Below are positions 55,120 through 63,661 of a stretch of 64,000 nt of DNA, piece after piece (the first letter of the stretch is position 1; the number at the start of each line of letters is the position of its first letter). Origin of the DNA: VRUE01 sp963814915 (GTDB taxonomy: Bacteria; Actinomycetota; Thermoleophilia; Solirubrobacterales; 70-9). A program made the translations under genes and the position numbers. The notes below the pieces were generated by a model, which saw nothing but the letters and a program-made list of their open reading frames with translations, ran no database searches and was not told the origin of the DNA. Location of the stretch: positions 310,001 through 374,000 of the forward strand of contig CAWFEI010000005.1 of NCBI GenBank assembly GCA_963814915.1, written 5' to 3'.

Positions 55120-55764
55120 ATGCGATTCATCCTGCCCGCGGCGCTGGCCGCTGCCGCCCTCCTTGCCGGAACGGTTCCGGCCCTGGCGAGCAAGCACCGT
55201 CACCGCACGCCCGAGCGGGTGCGCTCACATGTCACCCTGCACGTCTCCAGCCACAACGTCGTCAGCGGGCGGCGCCTCGTCCTGCGCGGGCGGGTGCGGC
55301 CGCGCGGCGCGCATCGGGTCAAGGTCGTCGTGCGCGGCGCGGGCGGCAGGACGGTCGGGACGGCGAGCGGCCGCGGCGGCGGCTTCTCGCTGCGCTGGCG
55401 CCCCCGCGCCACCGGCAGCTACAGCATGCGCGCCTACGGCCTGCACGACAGAAGGATGCGCTCTTCCGTCAGTCCCGCGCGGCGGGTGACCGCGTACCGC
55501 ACCGCGGCCGCCTCCTTCTACGGGCCCGGCCTCTACGGCGGTGCGCTGGCCTGCGGCGGGACGCTGCAGCCAGGCACGCTCGGCGTCGCCCACAAGACGC
55601 TGCCCTGCGGCTCGAAGGTGAGGCTGCGCTACCGCGGCCGCACGGTCACGGTGCCGGTCGTCGACCGCGGGCCGTACGTCGCCGGCCGCGACTACGACCT
55701 GACCGAGGCAACGCGGGCGCGGCTGCGCTTCCCGAGCACCGGGGTGCTGCTCTCAAGCCGCTGA
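55120..55764 (+). CDS. Exported RlpA-like double-psi beta-barrel protein
   Basis: A 214-residue protein. Signal peptide at residues 1-23 (PALAS). A beta-sandwich-like domain rich in Arg and Gly spans about 30-125. The C-terminal double-psi barrel (about 127-212) has SFYGPGLYGGALACGGTLQ, LGVAHKTLPCGSKVRLRY, VVDRGPYVAGRDYDLT. This is the RlpA fold, and the Asp and His used by lytic transglycosylases of that family appear present. A role in wall remodelling, for example at septation or spore germination, is plausible. The 190-bp gap upstream shows nothing clear. It overlaps dinB tail to tail by 12 nt. Confidence 0.85.
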   Translation: MRFILPAALAAAALLAGTVPALASKHRHRTPERVRSHVTLHVSSHNVVSGRRLVLRGRVRPRGAHRVKVVVRGAGGRTVGTASGRGGGFSLRWRPRATGSYSMRAYGLHDRRMRSSVSPARRVTAYRTAAASFYGPGLYGGALACGGTLQPGTLGVAHKTLPCGSKVRLRYRGRTVTVPVVDRGPYVAGRDYDLTEATRARLRFPSTGVLLSSR

Positions 55765-56850
55765 GCGCTTTTCGCCGAGCCCGAGCTGCAGCTGCCCGGC
55801 CAAGGCGGCGGGCTCGGGCCGCTCCTCGACGGCGAAACCCGCGACCCGCACGCCGAGCAGGCGTACGGGTCGCGGCGGGGAGTAGGCGCGCAACAGCTCA
55901 AGGGCAACCGGCACAACGACCTGCGGGTCGTTGGTCGGCTCCTCGACGGTCTGCGCGCGGCTGACGTTGGTCCAGTCGTCCAGCCGCACCTTGATCCCGA
56001 CGGTGCGGCCGGCCAGATCACGCCCTTGCAGCCGCCCGCAGAGCTGTTTGCCGAGCGATGCCACGTGCCGCTCCATCTCGGCCCGGTCGGCGACATCGAC
56101 GTCGAAGGTCGTCTCCGCCGACTGCGACTTGGTCTCGCGTTCGATCGAGATCGGCGTCTCGTCTTCAAAGCGCGCCCGGGCGGGCAGCCAGCGGCCCATG
56201 CGTGGCCCAAAGGCGCGCTCGAGCGCGGCGGAATCGTGGTCGCGCAGCTCGGCCAGCGTGCCGATGCCCAGCTTCTCCAGCCTGACCACGGTCTTCGGCC
56301 CGATGCCGGGTACCAAGCCGGGGGGCTCGGCGGCGAAGCGGCCCAGCGCCTCCTCGCGCGAGAGGACGACGAGCCCGGCGGGCTTGCCGAGCTCGCTGGT
56401 GATCTTGGCGAGCAGCCGGTTCTCGGAGATCCCGACCGAGCAGGTCAGGCCGAGGTCCTCGCGGATCTCGGTCGCGATCCGGCGCATCGTCGCCTTTGGT
56501 GAGAAGAGGCCGGTGAGGTCGAGGTAGGCCTCGTCCAGCCCGACCACCTCGACGGTCTCCACGTTGGCGCGCAGGATCTCCATCACCCGGGCCGACGCCT
56601 CCCGGTAGGCGGGGAAGTCGGGCTTCAGGTAGACGGCATCGGGCAGCCGCCGGCGCGCGACCGCCGCCGGCATGGCGGAATGGATCCCGGCCAGCTTGCG
56701 AGCCTCATAACTAGCCGTCGTCACCACAGCCCGCGGCCCCGAGCCGCAGACGACGACCGGCCTGCCCCTCAGCTCCGGCCGCCGCCGCAGCTCGACCGAC
56801 GCGTAGAACGCGTCCATGTCCAGGTGGGCAATCGTGCGGTCGGAGCCCAT
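55753..56850 (-). CDS. dinB: DNA polymerase IV (Y family)
   Basis: A 365-residue error-prone translesion polymerase. The catalytic acids are in AHLDMDAFYASVELRRRPEL and VEVVGLDEAYLDLTGLF. GRPVVVCGSGPRAVVTTASY, SVGISENRLLAKITSELGKP and VPGIGPKTVVRLEKLGI (helix-hairpin-helix) are also typical. The little-finger domain follows. There is no clear C-terminal beta-clamp peptide besides LQLGLGEK, which could serve. The ATG at 56850 lies 7 nt after a TACCAT box on the minus strand. No SOS-like box is visible upstream. Confidence 0.94.
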   Translation of the reverse strand: MGSDRTIAHLDMDAFYASVELRRRPELRGRPVVVCGSGPRAVVTTASYEARKLAGIHSAMPAAVARRRLPDAVYLKPDFPAYREASARVMEILRANVETVEVVGLDEAYLDLTGLFSPKATMRRIATEIREDLGLTCSVGISENRLLAKITSELGKPAGLVVLSREEALGRFAAEPPGLVPGIGPKTVVRLEKLGIGTLAELRDHDSAALERAFGPRMGRWLPARARFEDETPISIERETKSQSAETTFDVDVADRAEMERHVASLGKQLCGRLQGRDLAGRTVGIKVRLDDWTNVSRAQTVEEPTNDPQVVVPVALELLRAYSPPRPVRLLGVRVAGFAVEERPEPAALAGQLQLGLGEKRSAA

Positions 56851-56857
56851 CGGATCG

Positions 56858-56863
56858 ATGGTA
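56858..56863 (-). promoter_or_regulatory. -10 box of dinB
   Basis: TACCAT on the minus strand, 7 nt before ATG 56850. Confidence 0.4.
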
Positions 56864-56909
56864 GGGCGAGGCTGGGACGGCCTGACGATTGCCGCGTGGC
56901 GCTTCTGGG

Positions 56910-56915
56910 TAGCAT
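56910..56915 (+). promoter_or_regulatory. -10 box of the cupin gene
   Basis: TAGCAT, 6 nt before ATG 56922. Confidence 0.4.
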
Positions 56916-56921
56916 CGCGGC

Positions 56922-57338
56922 ATGACCGACCTGACCCATGTCTCGATCGACGAGATGGACGCAATCGACGGCTTTTTCGAGGGCATCAAGTTCCACAAAG
57001 CCGCGGCAGGCTTGGAGATCGAGTCCTTCGGGATGTCGATCACCGACCTCGCGCCGGGCGCGGAGGACTACCCCGAGCACGACCACTCCGAGCAGGGGAT
57101 GGGCGGGCAGATGTTCGCCAAGCGCCCCCAACAGCTCGGCCAGGAGGAGGTCTACGTGGCGCTGAGCGGCTCGGGCACCTTGGAGGCCGACGGCGAGCGC
57201 TACCCGCTCGACGCCGATCACATCGCCCGCGTCGGCCCCGACGTGAAGCGCAAGGTCACCCCGGGACCGGACGGCATCCGGCTGATGGTCATCGGCGCGA
57301 CGCCGGGCGAGGCGTACGCGACCGGCGGCACGCTGTAG
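56922..57338 (+). CDS. Cupin-domain protein
   Basis: A 138-residue single-domain cupin. The first cupin motif contains EDYPEHDHSEQG and the strand EEVYVALSGSGTLEADGERYP; the second contains DHIARVGPDVKRKVTPGPDG. Metal-binding His residues are partly kept (HDH). Function cannot be told: such proteins serve as isomerases, dioxygenases or sensors. Leaderless start after TAGCAT. It is followed 26 nt later by a small hypothetical gene. Confidence 0.82.
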   Translation: MTDLTHVSIDEMDAIDGFFEGIKFHKAAAGLEIESFGMSITDLAPGAEDYPEHDHSEQGMGGQMFAKRPQQLGQEEVYVALSGSGTLEADGERYPLDADHIARVGPDVKRKVTPGPDGIRLMVIGATPGEAYATGGTL

Positions 57339-57352
57339 CTGCGCGGCCGTCC

Positions 57353-57358
57353 TAGACT
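57353..57358 (+). promoter_or_regulatory. -10 box of the 92-residue hypothetical gene
   Basis: TAGACT, 6 nt before ATG 57365. Confidence 0.4.
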
Positions 57359-57364
57359 TGGGCG

Positions 57365-57643
57365 ATGGCTTCACCCGAGGCGAAGAACCTGGAGGCGATC
57401 TCCAAGGCGATCGACCAGCACAACAGCAGCTGCCCGTACCCCGCGGCGGAGGTGCGGATGAACCCGTTCGAGGTCGAACGGCTGGGCTGGGACGAGATCC
57501 GCGGGCTGCCGGTCGTGCCCGACCCGGAGATCGGCACCGGCCGCTTTCGCATCGTCTGCTCGCGCGAACTCGACGACGCTGGGCTGGAAGAGACCGAGGC
57601 GATCGGGCGCGAGTTGGAGACCGTCACGCCGACGAACGGCTAG
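57365..57643 (+). CDS. Conserved hypothetical protein, 92 residues
   Basis: A small soluble protein, acidic overall. It has AISKAIDQHNSSCPYPAAEV and MNPFEVERLGWDEIRGLPVV. I do not recognise a family. No signal peptide, membrane segment or known motif is seen, and there is one Cys. Codon use and the -10 box 6 nt upstream support a real gene. It overlaps ccdA tail to tail by 4 nt. Confidence 0.68.
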   Translation: MASPEAKNLEAISKAIDQHNSSCPYPAAEVRMNPFEVERLGWDEIRGLPVVPDPEIGTGRFRIVCSRELDDAGLEETEAIGRELETVTPTNG

Positions 57644-58401
57644 ACGCCGTTCCAGAAGTCCAGCCCGACTTCGCCGAGCAGGCGCTGGGCTTCGATGTTG
57701 AGCTGGGTCAGTTCGCCGGTCCAGATCAGGACCCCCATCGCGATCAGGATCACGCCGCCGGTGGCGACGATCGCCTGGTAGTGGCGCTTGACGACGCCGA
57801 AAGCCGTTGTCATGCGGGAGAAGGCCACCGCGGTGAGCAGAAAGGGGATCGCCAGCCCGGCCGAGTAGACGGCGAGCAGCAGGGCGCCGTGGGCGGCCGA
57901 GCCGGAGATCGAGGCGGCCGAGAGGATCGCGCCCAGGGTGGGGCCGATGCACGGCGTCCAGGCGATCGCGAATGCGGCCCCGGCGACGATCGGGCCGCCC
58001 TTGCCGGCGCGCTCGAGCAGCGCGTCGACATGCCACTCGCGGTTGAGCCGGGTGACGAACAGCGAGGCGACGAAGAGGACGCCCATCGCGATGATCAGCG
58101 CGGCCGAGACCTTGGTCAGCAGCTGCTTGTGGTCCTGCAGGGTCGCGCCGAGGCCGGTCGCGGTCAGCCCGAGGGCGATGAAGATCGCCGAGAAGCTGGC
58201 AACGAACAGCAGGCTGGGGCCGAGCACGCGGCGCCAGCCGGCGCTGTCGAGCTCGGACGCTGAGACCCCGCTGACCGCCGAGAGATAGCCCGGTACGAGC
58301 GGCAGCACGCAGGGGGAGAGGAAGGAGACGATTCCCGCCGCGAGAGCGGCGAGGACGCCGACACCCGCGGTCGGATCGGTGCTCAAATCGGCGACGATCA
58401 C
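57640..58401 (-). CDS. ccdA: Cytochrome c biogenesis protein CcdA / thiol:disulfide carrier
   Basis: A 253-residue membrane protein with six to seven segments. The redox cysteines are in VSFLSPCVLPLVPGYLSAVS and AIAWTPCIGPTLGAILS, one per half of the inverted repeat. CcdA moves electrons from cytosolic thioredoxin to exported thiol proteins, for example to keep apocytochrome c reduced. GTG start 8 nt after a TAGCCT box. It is divergent from the FUSC-like gene. The VKOR-DsbA pair at the end of the window does the opposite (oxidising) job. Confidence 0.92.
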   Translation of the reverse strand: MIVADLSTDPTAGVGVLAALAAGIVSFLSPCVLPLVPGYLSAVSGVSASELDSAGWRRVLGPSLLFVASFSAIFIALGLTATGLGATLQDHKQLLTKVSAALIIAMGVLFVASLFVTRLNREWHVDALLERAGKGGPIVAGAAFAIAWTPCIGPTLGAILSAASISGSAAHGALLLAVYSAGLAIPFLLTAVAFSRMTTAFGVVKRHYQAIVATGGVILIAMGVLIWTGELTQLNIEAQRLLGEVGLDFWNGV

Positions 58402-58409
58402 GACTCCTC

Positions 58410-58415
58410 AGGCTA
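58410..58415 (-). promoter_or_regulatory. -10 box of ccdA
   Basis: TAGCCT on the minus strand, 8 nt before GTG 58401. Confidence 0.4.
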
Positions 58416-58442
58416 CCTGGGGCGGCCATCCAGCCTCATGCT

Positions 58443-58448
58443 TAGACT
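58443..58448 (+). promoter_or_regulatory. -10 box of the FUSC-like gene
   Basis: TAGACT, 9 nt before a CTG codon (58458) in the frame of the FUSC-like protein. Confidence 0.35.
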
Positions 58449-58457
58449 CGCCACAAG

Positions 58458-59564
58458 CTGGCCGCGCGCTCCAGATCGCCGCTGTTCAACGCCACCGGCG
58501 CGGCGCGCGCGCTGCGGGCCGCGCCTCTGTTCGCGATCGGCCCCGCAGCGCCGGGCCCGGCGCTGCGGCGCGGGGCCCTGGTCTCGATCCCGGTCGGGGT
58601 CGCGCTGCTGCTCGAGCTCGGCCTCGACGGGCCGAGCAAGGGGGCGATCGCGACCGGCGCCCTGCTGGCGGGCTTCCCCGCGCTCGATGCACCGGCGGGC
58701 ATCCGCTCCGCCTGGCAGGCGGTCGTCGCGCCGCTGATCGGCCTGACCGCCGCGCTCGGCGTCCTGACTGGATCCTCGGTCGTGCCGGCGGTCGCGACCA
58801 TGGCGCTGGTCGGCGCCGCCGCGGGCTACTGCTTCGCCGTTTCGCTGCGGTTGTCGATCGCGGGGCTTTCGGTCGCCCTCTCCCTGCTGATCGCCCAGGG
58901 CCTGCCACTCGACGCCGCCGACGCGCTCCCCGCATTTCTCCTCGCCACCGCCGGCGGCCTCGGCCAGGCGCTTTTCTCTTTCGCGGTCTGGGCCTGGAAC
59001 GGGACGCCAAGCGCGGCGGTTTGGGACTGGCGTGGGGGAGTGGAGGACCTGCGCTCGAACCTGACCCTGCGCTCGATCAGCACCCGTCACGCGCTGCGCT
59101 TCGGCGCCGCCCTCGCCGCCGGCGTTGCCGCCTACTGGCTGCTGGACATCGAATCGCACGGCTTCTGGATCCCGCTGACGATCCTCTTCGTCCTGCGCCC
59201 GGAAAGAGAGGAGACCTTCCACCGGCTGATCCTGCGTGCGATCGGGACCGCCGTCGGCCTGGTCATCGCGACGGCGCTCTCGGAATGGCTCGGCGGCGAC
59301 GGGGTGGCCCTCGCGGTCGCGCTGACCCTCGCTACCGGCTTCGCCTACGGCCTGCTCACGGTCCAGTATGCGCTCTTCACGACGGCGATCACGACCTACG
59401 CCGTGCTGCTCGCCGACACGCTCGGCGAGGCCCCTCTGCACGCCGCCGGGCAGCGTGCGATCGCCACCGCGATCGGGATCGCGATCTGCGCCGCCGCCTT
59501 CCTGCTCTGGCCGAATCCGGGAGAAAAGGGGGAGGCGGTCGCGCCACCGCGCCCAGCCCGGTAG
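58458..59564 (+). CDS. FUSC-like / aromatic acid exporter-type membrane protein, start uncertain
   Basis: About 368 residues with two groups of membrane segments, as in the FUSC/ArAE family. The first group lies at about residues 40-150 (LVSIPVGVALLLELGLDGPS, VVAPLIGLTAALGVL). The second group follows RSNLTLRSISTRHALRFGAA and has HGFWIPLTILFVLRPEREET, the FUSC signature. The frame is open from 58446, but the first ATG is 58782 and the first GTG 58764, which would drop the first membrane group. A CTG at 58458 lies 9 nt after TAGACT. Either CTG is the start or one base is wrong upstream (ATG 58438). Substrate unknown. Confidence 0.75.
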   Translation: MAARSRSPLFNATGAARALRAAPLFAIGPAAPGPALRRGALVSIPVGVALLLELGLDGPSKGAIATGALLAGFPALDAPAGIRSAWQAVVAPLIGLTAALGVLTGSSVVPAVATMALVGAAAGYCFAVSLRLSIAGLSVALSLLIAQGLPLDAADALPAFLLATAGGLGQALFSFAVWAWNGTPSAAVWDWRGGVEDLRSNLTLRSISTRHALRFGAALAAGVAAYWLLDIESHGFWIPLTILFVLRPEREETFHRLILRAIGTAVGLVIATALSEWLGGDGVALAVALTLATGFAYGLLTVQYALFTTAITTYAVLLADTLGEAPLHAAGQRAIATAIGIAICAAAFLLWPNPGEKGEAVAPPRPAR

Positions 59565-59621
59565 ATTTCTTGGCCAGCCAGCCAAACGCCGCGCGCAGGC
59601 GGCGCCAACACAGGAGAGACT

Positions 59622-60815
59622 TTGAGCAACCGCACGTTCGTCATCGGGGTCGGCATGACCAAGTTCGAGAAGCCGGGCACGAAGGAGGGCGACTACCCCG
59701 ACTGGGCCAAGGAAGCGGGGGAGAAGGCGCTCGCCGACGCGGGCATCCCCTACGAGGACGTCGAGCAGGCCTATGCTGGCTACTGCTACGGCGACTCGAC
59801 CTACGGCCAGCGGGCGCTGTACCAGTTGGGCCTGACCGGGATCCCGGTCGTCAACGTCAACAACAACTGCTCGACCGGCTCCTCGGCGCTGTTCCTGGCC
59901 CGCCAGGCGGTCAAGGGCGGCCTCGTCGAGTGCGCAATGGCGATCGGCTTCGAGAAGATGGAGCCGGGCTCGCTCGGCGTCAAGTACACCGACCGCACCA
60001 ATGCGCTCGACAAGCACGCGATGCGGATGTTCGAGATCCGCGACCCCGAGCAGTCGCCGCCCGCGCCGCAGATGTTCGGCAACGCCGGCCGCGACCACAT
60101 GGAGAAGTTCGGCTCCAACCCCGACCACTACGCCTGGATCGGCTGGAAGAACCACAAGCACTCCGTCAACAACCCCTACGCTCAGTTCCAAGACGAGTAC
60201 ACGATCGAGGACATCAAGGCCGCGAAGATGATCCACGACCCGCTGACCAAGCTCCAGTGCTCGCCGACCTCCGACGGCTCGGCCTGCGCGATCGTCGCCT
60301 CGGAGCGCTACGTCGAAGAGCACGACCTGGGCGGCCAGGCGATCGAGATCGCCGGCCAGTCGATGGTCACCGACCTCGGCTCGACCTTCGCCGAGGAGAC
60401 CGACTGCATGAAGATCGTCGGCTCGGACATGTCGAAGCAAGCCGCGGACGAGGCCTACACCGAGGCCGGCGTCGCCGCCGAGCAGGTCGACGTTTGCGAG
60501 CTGCACGACTGCTTCAGCGCCAACGAGCTGATCACCTATGAAGCGCTCGGGTTCGCGGCCGAGGGGGAGGCGCACAAGCTGGTCGAGGAAGAGGCGACCA
60601 CCTACGGCGGCAAGGTCGTCGTCAACCCCTCCGGCGGGCTGATCTCGAAGGGGCACCCGCTCGGTGCAACCGGCCTGGCGCAGTGCTCAGAGCTGACCTG
60701 GCAGCTGCGCGGCGAAGCCGAAAAGCGACAGGTCGACGGCGCCAAGACCGCCCTGCAGCACAACATCGGCCTCGGCGGCGCCGCCGTGGTCACCGTCTAC
60801 AAGCCGGCGGTCTAG
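59622..60815 (+). CDS. Thiolase-family protein (lipid-transfer / SCP2-thiolase type)
   Basis: A 397-residue thiolase-fold protein. The nucleophile Cys is in VVNVNNNCSTGSSALFLARQ. CELHDCFSANELITYEALG and PSGGLISKGHPLGATGLAQ carry the catalytic His region. The closest type is the SCP2-thiolase (annotated lipid-transfer protein) of actinobacteria, which acts in sterol or fatty acid side-chain breakdown. TTG start with AGGAGA at about 59612. It is followed by an SDR gene 25 nt later. Exact substrate unknown. Confidence 0.9.
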   Translation: MSNRTFVIGVGMTKFEKPGTKEGDYPDWAKEAGEKALADAGIPYEDVEQAYAGYCYGDSTYGQRALYQLGLTGIPVVNVNNNCSTGSSALFLARQAVKGGLVECAMAIGFEKMEPGSLGVKYTDRTNALDKHAMRMFEIRDPEQSPPAPQMFGNAGRDHMEKFGSNPDHYAWIGWKNHKHSVNNPYAQFQDEYTIEDIKAAKMIHDPLTKLQCSPTSDGSACAIVASERYVEEHDLGGQAIEIAGQSMVTDLGSTFAEETDCMKIVGSDMSKQAADEAYTEAGVAAEQVDVCELHDCFSANELITYEALGFAAEGEAHKLVEEEATTYGGKVVVNPSGGLISKGHPLGATGLAQCSELTWQLRGEAEKRQVDGAKTALQHNIGLGGAAVVTVYKPAV

Positions 60816-60840
60816 GGACCGCCGGAGGAGGAGGGCCCGC

Positions 60841-61707
60841 ATGGCGAAGCAGCGGCAGTCACTCAGCGGCAAGGTCGTGGCGATAACCGGGGGCGCCCGG
60901 GGAATCGGCAAGGCGACCGCGACGGCGTTGGTCCGCAAGGGCTGCCGGGTTGCGATCGGCGACCTCGACCCGGCGCTCGCCGAGCAGACCGCGGCGGAGC
61001 TAGGAGGCGGCACGATCGCCGTCGCCCTCGACGTAACCGACCGCGGCTCGTTCGCCGCCTTCCTCGACGAGACCGAGCGCGAGCTCGGGCCGCTCGACGT
61101 CGTCGTCAACAACGCCGGGATCATGCCCGTGACGCCGTTCGTCGAGGAGTCGGCCGACTCGGTCAGGCGCCAGCTCGACATCAACGTCTTCGGCGTCATC
61201 ACCGGGATGCAGCTGGCGATCGAGCGAATGCGGCCACGGGGAGCCGGGCACATCGTCAACCTCGCCTCGCAGGCGGGCAAAGGCGGCTTTCCGGGGATTG
61301 CCACCTACTCAGGCACCAAGCACGCCGTGGTCGGGGTCAGCGAGGCCGTGAGAGCGGAGCTGCGCGGCAGCGGCATCGAGATCGCCTGCGTGATGCCGAC
61401 CGTCGTCAACACCGAGCTGACCTCGGGTGTCGGCCAGAAGATGATCAAAGCCGTCGAGGCATCCGACGTCGCCGACGAGATCGTCGACGCGCTCGAAGTG
61501 CCGCGCTTCGATGTCTGGGTGCCGCGTCAGAACGGCGGCCTGTTCAAGGTCGTGGCGCTACTGCCGCGCACCTGGCGCGAGGCCCTCGGCCGCCTGATGA
61601 AGGTCGACAAATTGATGACCGAAGTCGACCATGGCGCCAGGCAGGCCTATGAGGAGCGCGCCGCGCAGAGCGAAGCGGAGGGCGTGGCGCAGCGCGACGC
61701 CGCCTAG
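60841..61707 (+). CDS. Short-chain dehydrogenase/reductase
   Basis: A 288-residue classical SDR. Cofactor motif ITGGARGIGKATA; NNAGIMPV; the catalytic triad is S in NLASQAGKGG, and Y and K in YSGTKHAVVG. An Asp in GDLDPAL after the second strand favours NAD(H). GGAGGAGGAG precedes the ATG. It lies between the thiolase and a methyltransferase gene, suggesting a lipid-related operon, but the substrate is unknown. Confidence 0.9.
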   Translation: MAKQRQSLSGKVVAITGGARGIGKATATALVRKGCRVAIGDLDPALAEQTAAELGGGTIAVALDVTDRGSFAAFLDETERELGPLDVVVNNAGIMPVTPFVEESADSVRRQLDINVFGVITGMQLAIERMRPRGAGHIVNLASQAGKGGFPGIATYSGTKHAVVGVSEAVRAELRGSGIEIACVMPTVVNTELTSGVGQKMIKAVEASDVADEIVDALEVPRFDVWVPRQNGGLFKVVALLPRTWREALGRLMKVDKLMTEVDHGARQAYEERAAQSEAEGVAQRDAA

Positions 61708-61709
61708 CC

Positions 61710-62345
61710 ATGGGGCGCGTCTACGACGCGACCTGGGGTCGGGCCTTCTCGGCCCTCTACGACCGGCTGCTGAGGGGAACCGAGGAGGCGGGGCTGCGCA
61801 AGCGGCGGCGATCGGTGCTAACTGACGCGCGCGGCCGCACGATCGACATCGGCGCCGGCACCGGGGCGAACCTCGGGCTCTTCCCGTTGGACGCCGAGAT
61901 CGTGATGGCCGAGCCCGACCCGCACATGACCAAGCGGCTGCGCCAGAAGATCGCCGCCTCGGGGGCGAAGGTCGAGTTGGTCGAAGCCGGCGCGGAAAGC
62001 CTGCCCTTCGAGGACGCGAGCTTCGACACCGTCGTCTTCACGCTCGTGCTCTGCACGGTCCCCGATCCCGCCGCGGCACTCGTCGAGGCGGCCCGGATCC
62101 TCAAGCCGGGCGGTCAGCTGCTCTTCGTCGAGCACGTCCGCGCGCCCGAGGCAAACGTCGCCCGCTGGCAGGACCGCCTGGAGAGGCCCTGGAAGCTTTT
62201 CGCCGACGGCTGCCGCTGCAACCGCGACACCGTCGCCAAGATCGAAGCCTCGCCGCTGACGCTCGACACCGTGGAGCGCGGCGAGCTGCCCAAGTCCCCG
62301 CCGATCACCAGGCCGCTGGCCTGGGGCCGAGCGACCGTCGCTTGA
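61710..62345 (+). CDS. SAM-dependent methyltransferase (class I)
   Basis: A 211-residue methyltransferase. Motif I is IDIGAGTGANLGLFP, motif II region IVMAEPDPHMTKRL, then LPFEDASFDTVVFTLVLCTV and LKPGGQLLFVEHVRAPE. This is the UbiE/Methyltransf_11 type. It begins 2 nt after the SDR stop, so it is probably in the same operon. The acceptor is unknown; a lipid or quinone is typical for the clade. The 102-bp gap to the convergent DsbA gene shows no clear terminator. Confidence 0.88.
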   Translation: MGRVYDATWGRAFSALYDRLLRGTEEAGLRKRRRSVLTDARGRTIDIGAGTGANLGLFPLDAEIVMAEPDPHMTKRLRQKIAASGAKVELVEAGAESLPFEDASFDTVVFTLVLCTVPDPAAALVEAARILKPGGQLLFVEHVRAPEANVARWQDRLERPWKLFADGCRCNRDTVAKIEASPLTLDTVERGELPKSPPITRPLAWGRATVA

Positions 62346-62447
62346 AGGGTTGTCGGGGCTATAACGCCACAAAGCCTGCGATCGACATCGGCGCGCTCGG
62401 AATCAACGCACGATAATGGTGGTTATGTAAACCCAGGCGGGGAAGGC

Positions 62448-63215
62448 TTAACCGGCGGCTTCGATTGCCCGTTCGAGGATGCCGGCGTCGCCGGGGGTCC
62501 CGAGGACTTCGATGCCTTCGCTGTTCGGCCCCGTGACAGCAAACGAGGGCGTGCCGGTGAGGCCGAGCTGCTGCGCTTCGTCGGTTGAGCGCTGAATCTC
62601 GCGCAGCGCGCCCGCTTCGTCCTTGCGTTCCTTGTTCCAGCGCGCGATGTCGGTGACGCCGGCGCCCCTGGCGACTTCGGTGAGGAACTCGTCGGTGACG
62701 TAGCCGGAGGCCTCGCGGCCCTGGTTGCGGTAGAAGAGCTCGACGAAGTTCCAGCCGCGGCCCTGCTGGCCCGCCGCGATCGCAGCGGCACCCGCCGGAG
62801 TCGATTCTTCGCTGATGATCGTGAAGTTGCGGAACTCGATTTTCGCTTCGCCGCTGCGCACCTTGGAGTCGATCACTTCGGGCACGATCTGTTCGGAGAA
62901 GGCTTTGCAGACCGGGCACTGCAGGTCGCCGAACTCGACCAGGGTCACCTTCGCCTTGGGGTCGCCGAGAGTCAGGCCGGTCTGCGGGATGCCCTGCAAC
63001 TTGCGCTTGACCAGGCCGACATCCTCCAGGTTCGTGTCGCCGCCGTCGGTTTCGTTCTGGCTTATGACAATCAGCACAGCGACGACGACCACCACGATGA
63101 AGACCGCGGCGCTGCCGATTTGGAGCAGGCGCTTGCGGCGCTCCTGCGCCTCGCCTTCGCCTTCGGCCTGCAGCCGTTCTTCACGGCGTGCCTCTCTTGC
63201 GCTCTTACCACTCAT
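62448..63215 (-). CDS. DsbA-like thiol-disulfide oxidoreductase, membrane-anchored
   Basis: A 255-residue protein. A basic N-terminus and one membrane helix (about residues 33-53) anchor it. The thioredoxin-fold domain has VEFGDLQCPVCKAFSEQIVP with the CxxC active site, and the cis-Pro region GLTGTPSFAVTG. It introduces disulfides into exported proteins. It overlaps the VKOR gene by 4 nt on the same strand; VKOR would reoxidise it. ATG 63215 is the family-like start (MSGKSAREARREER). Confidence 0.92.
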   Translation of the reverse strand: MSGKSAREARREERLQAEGEGEAQERRKRLLQIGSAAVFIVVVVVAVLIVISQNETDGGDTNLEDVGLVKRKLQGIPQTGLTLGDPKAKVTLVEFGDLQCPVCKAFSEQIVPEVIDSKVRSGEAKIEFRNFTIISEESTPAGAAAIAAGQQGRGWNFVELFYRNQGREASGYVTDEFLTEVARGAGVTDIARWNKERKDEAGALREIQRSTDEAQQLGLTGTPSFAVTGPNSEGIEVLGTPGDAGILERAIEAAG

Positions 63216-63661
63216 GCGGGCCTCCCAACGTAACCGACCATGCGCAGCGCATTCAAGCCGAAGAGGATCGTCATCAGAATCGCGCTCGCCACGCACCACT
63301 GGCAGATCGCTTCGATCTTGAACAGCTCCAGGTAGGTCAGGTACAGGCTGTAGCCGAAGCCGGCGAGCGAGACGGCGAACCCTCCCATCCGGGCCACGTC
63401 CCCGCGGAGGGCCGCGGCCGCGAGCAGCAGGACGTAACCGCCGATGCCGAAGATCGCGATATTGACCCCCGCCAGGTGGGAGTACGTGCTGTCGGCGACC
63501 GTCTGGCAACCGCTACCGCCGGCGATGCAAGCGGGCGCGCCGCCACCGGAATCGGCGATCGCGATGTAGGTGGCGACGCCGACGCCGAAGGCCGCGACGA
63601 AGGTCGCGATCATCCGCAGCGTCCCCTCTGGCGGTGCCGACATGCCTAGCGCCGTCGCCAA
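63212..63661 (-). CDS. Vitamin K epoxide reductase (VKOR) family protein
   Basis: A 149-residue membrane protein with four helices. The loop cysteines are in PACIAGGSGCQTVADS, the active-site pair in EAICQWCVASAILMT (CxxC), and a conserved Ser in ADSTYSHLAGVNIAIFG. VKOR replaces DsbB in actinobacteria and passes electrons from DsbA to quinone. ATG 63661 overlaps the upstream gene by 16 nt; ATG 63643 (MSAPPEGTLRM) is the more natural start. It is paired with the DsbA-like gene after it. Confidence 0.92.
   Translation of the reverse strand: MATALGMSAPPEGTLRMIATFVAAFGVGVATYIAIADSGGGAPACIAGGSGCQTVADSTYSHLAGVNIAIFGIGGYVLLLAAAALRGDVARMGGFAVSLAGFGYSLYLTYLELFKIEAICQWCVASAILMTILFGLNALRMVGYVGRPA

Noticed and set aside
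58413..60656. 747-codon minus-strand and 720-codon plus-strand (58379-60541) frames
   Set aside because: Both are shadows over the FUSC-like and thiolase genes; composition is unlike real protein.
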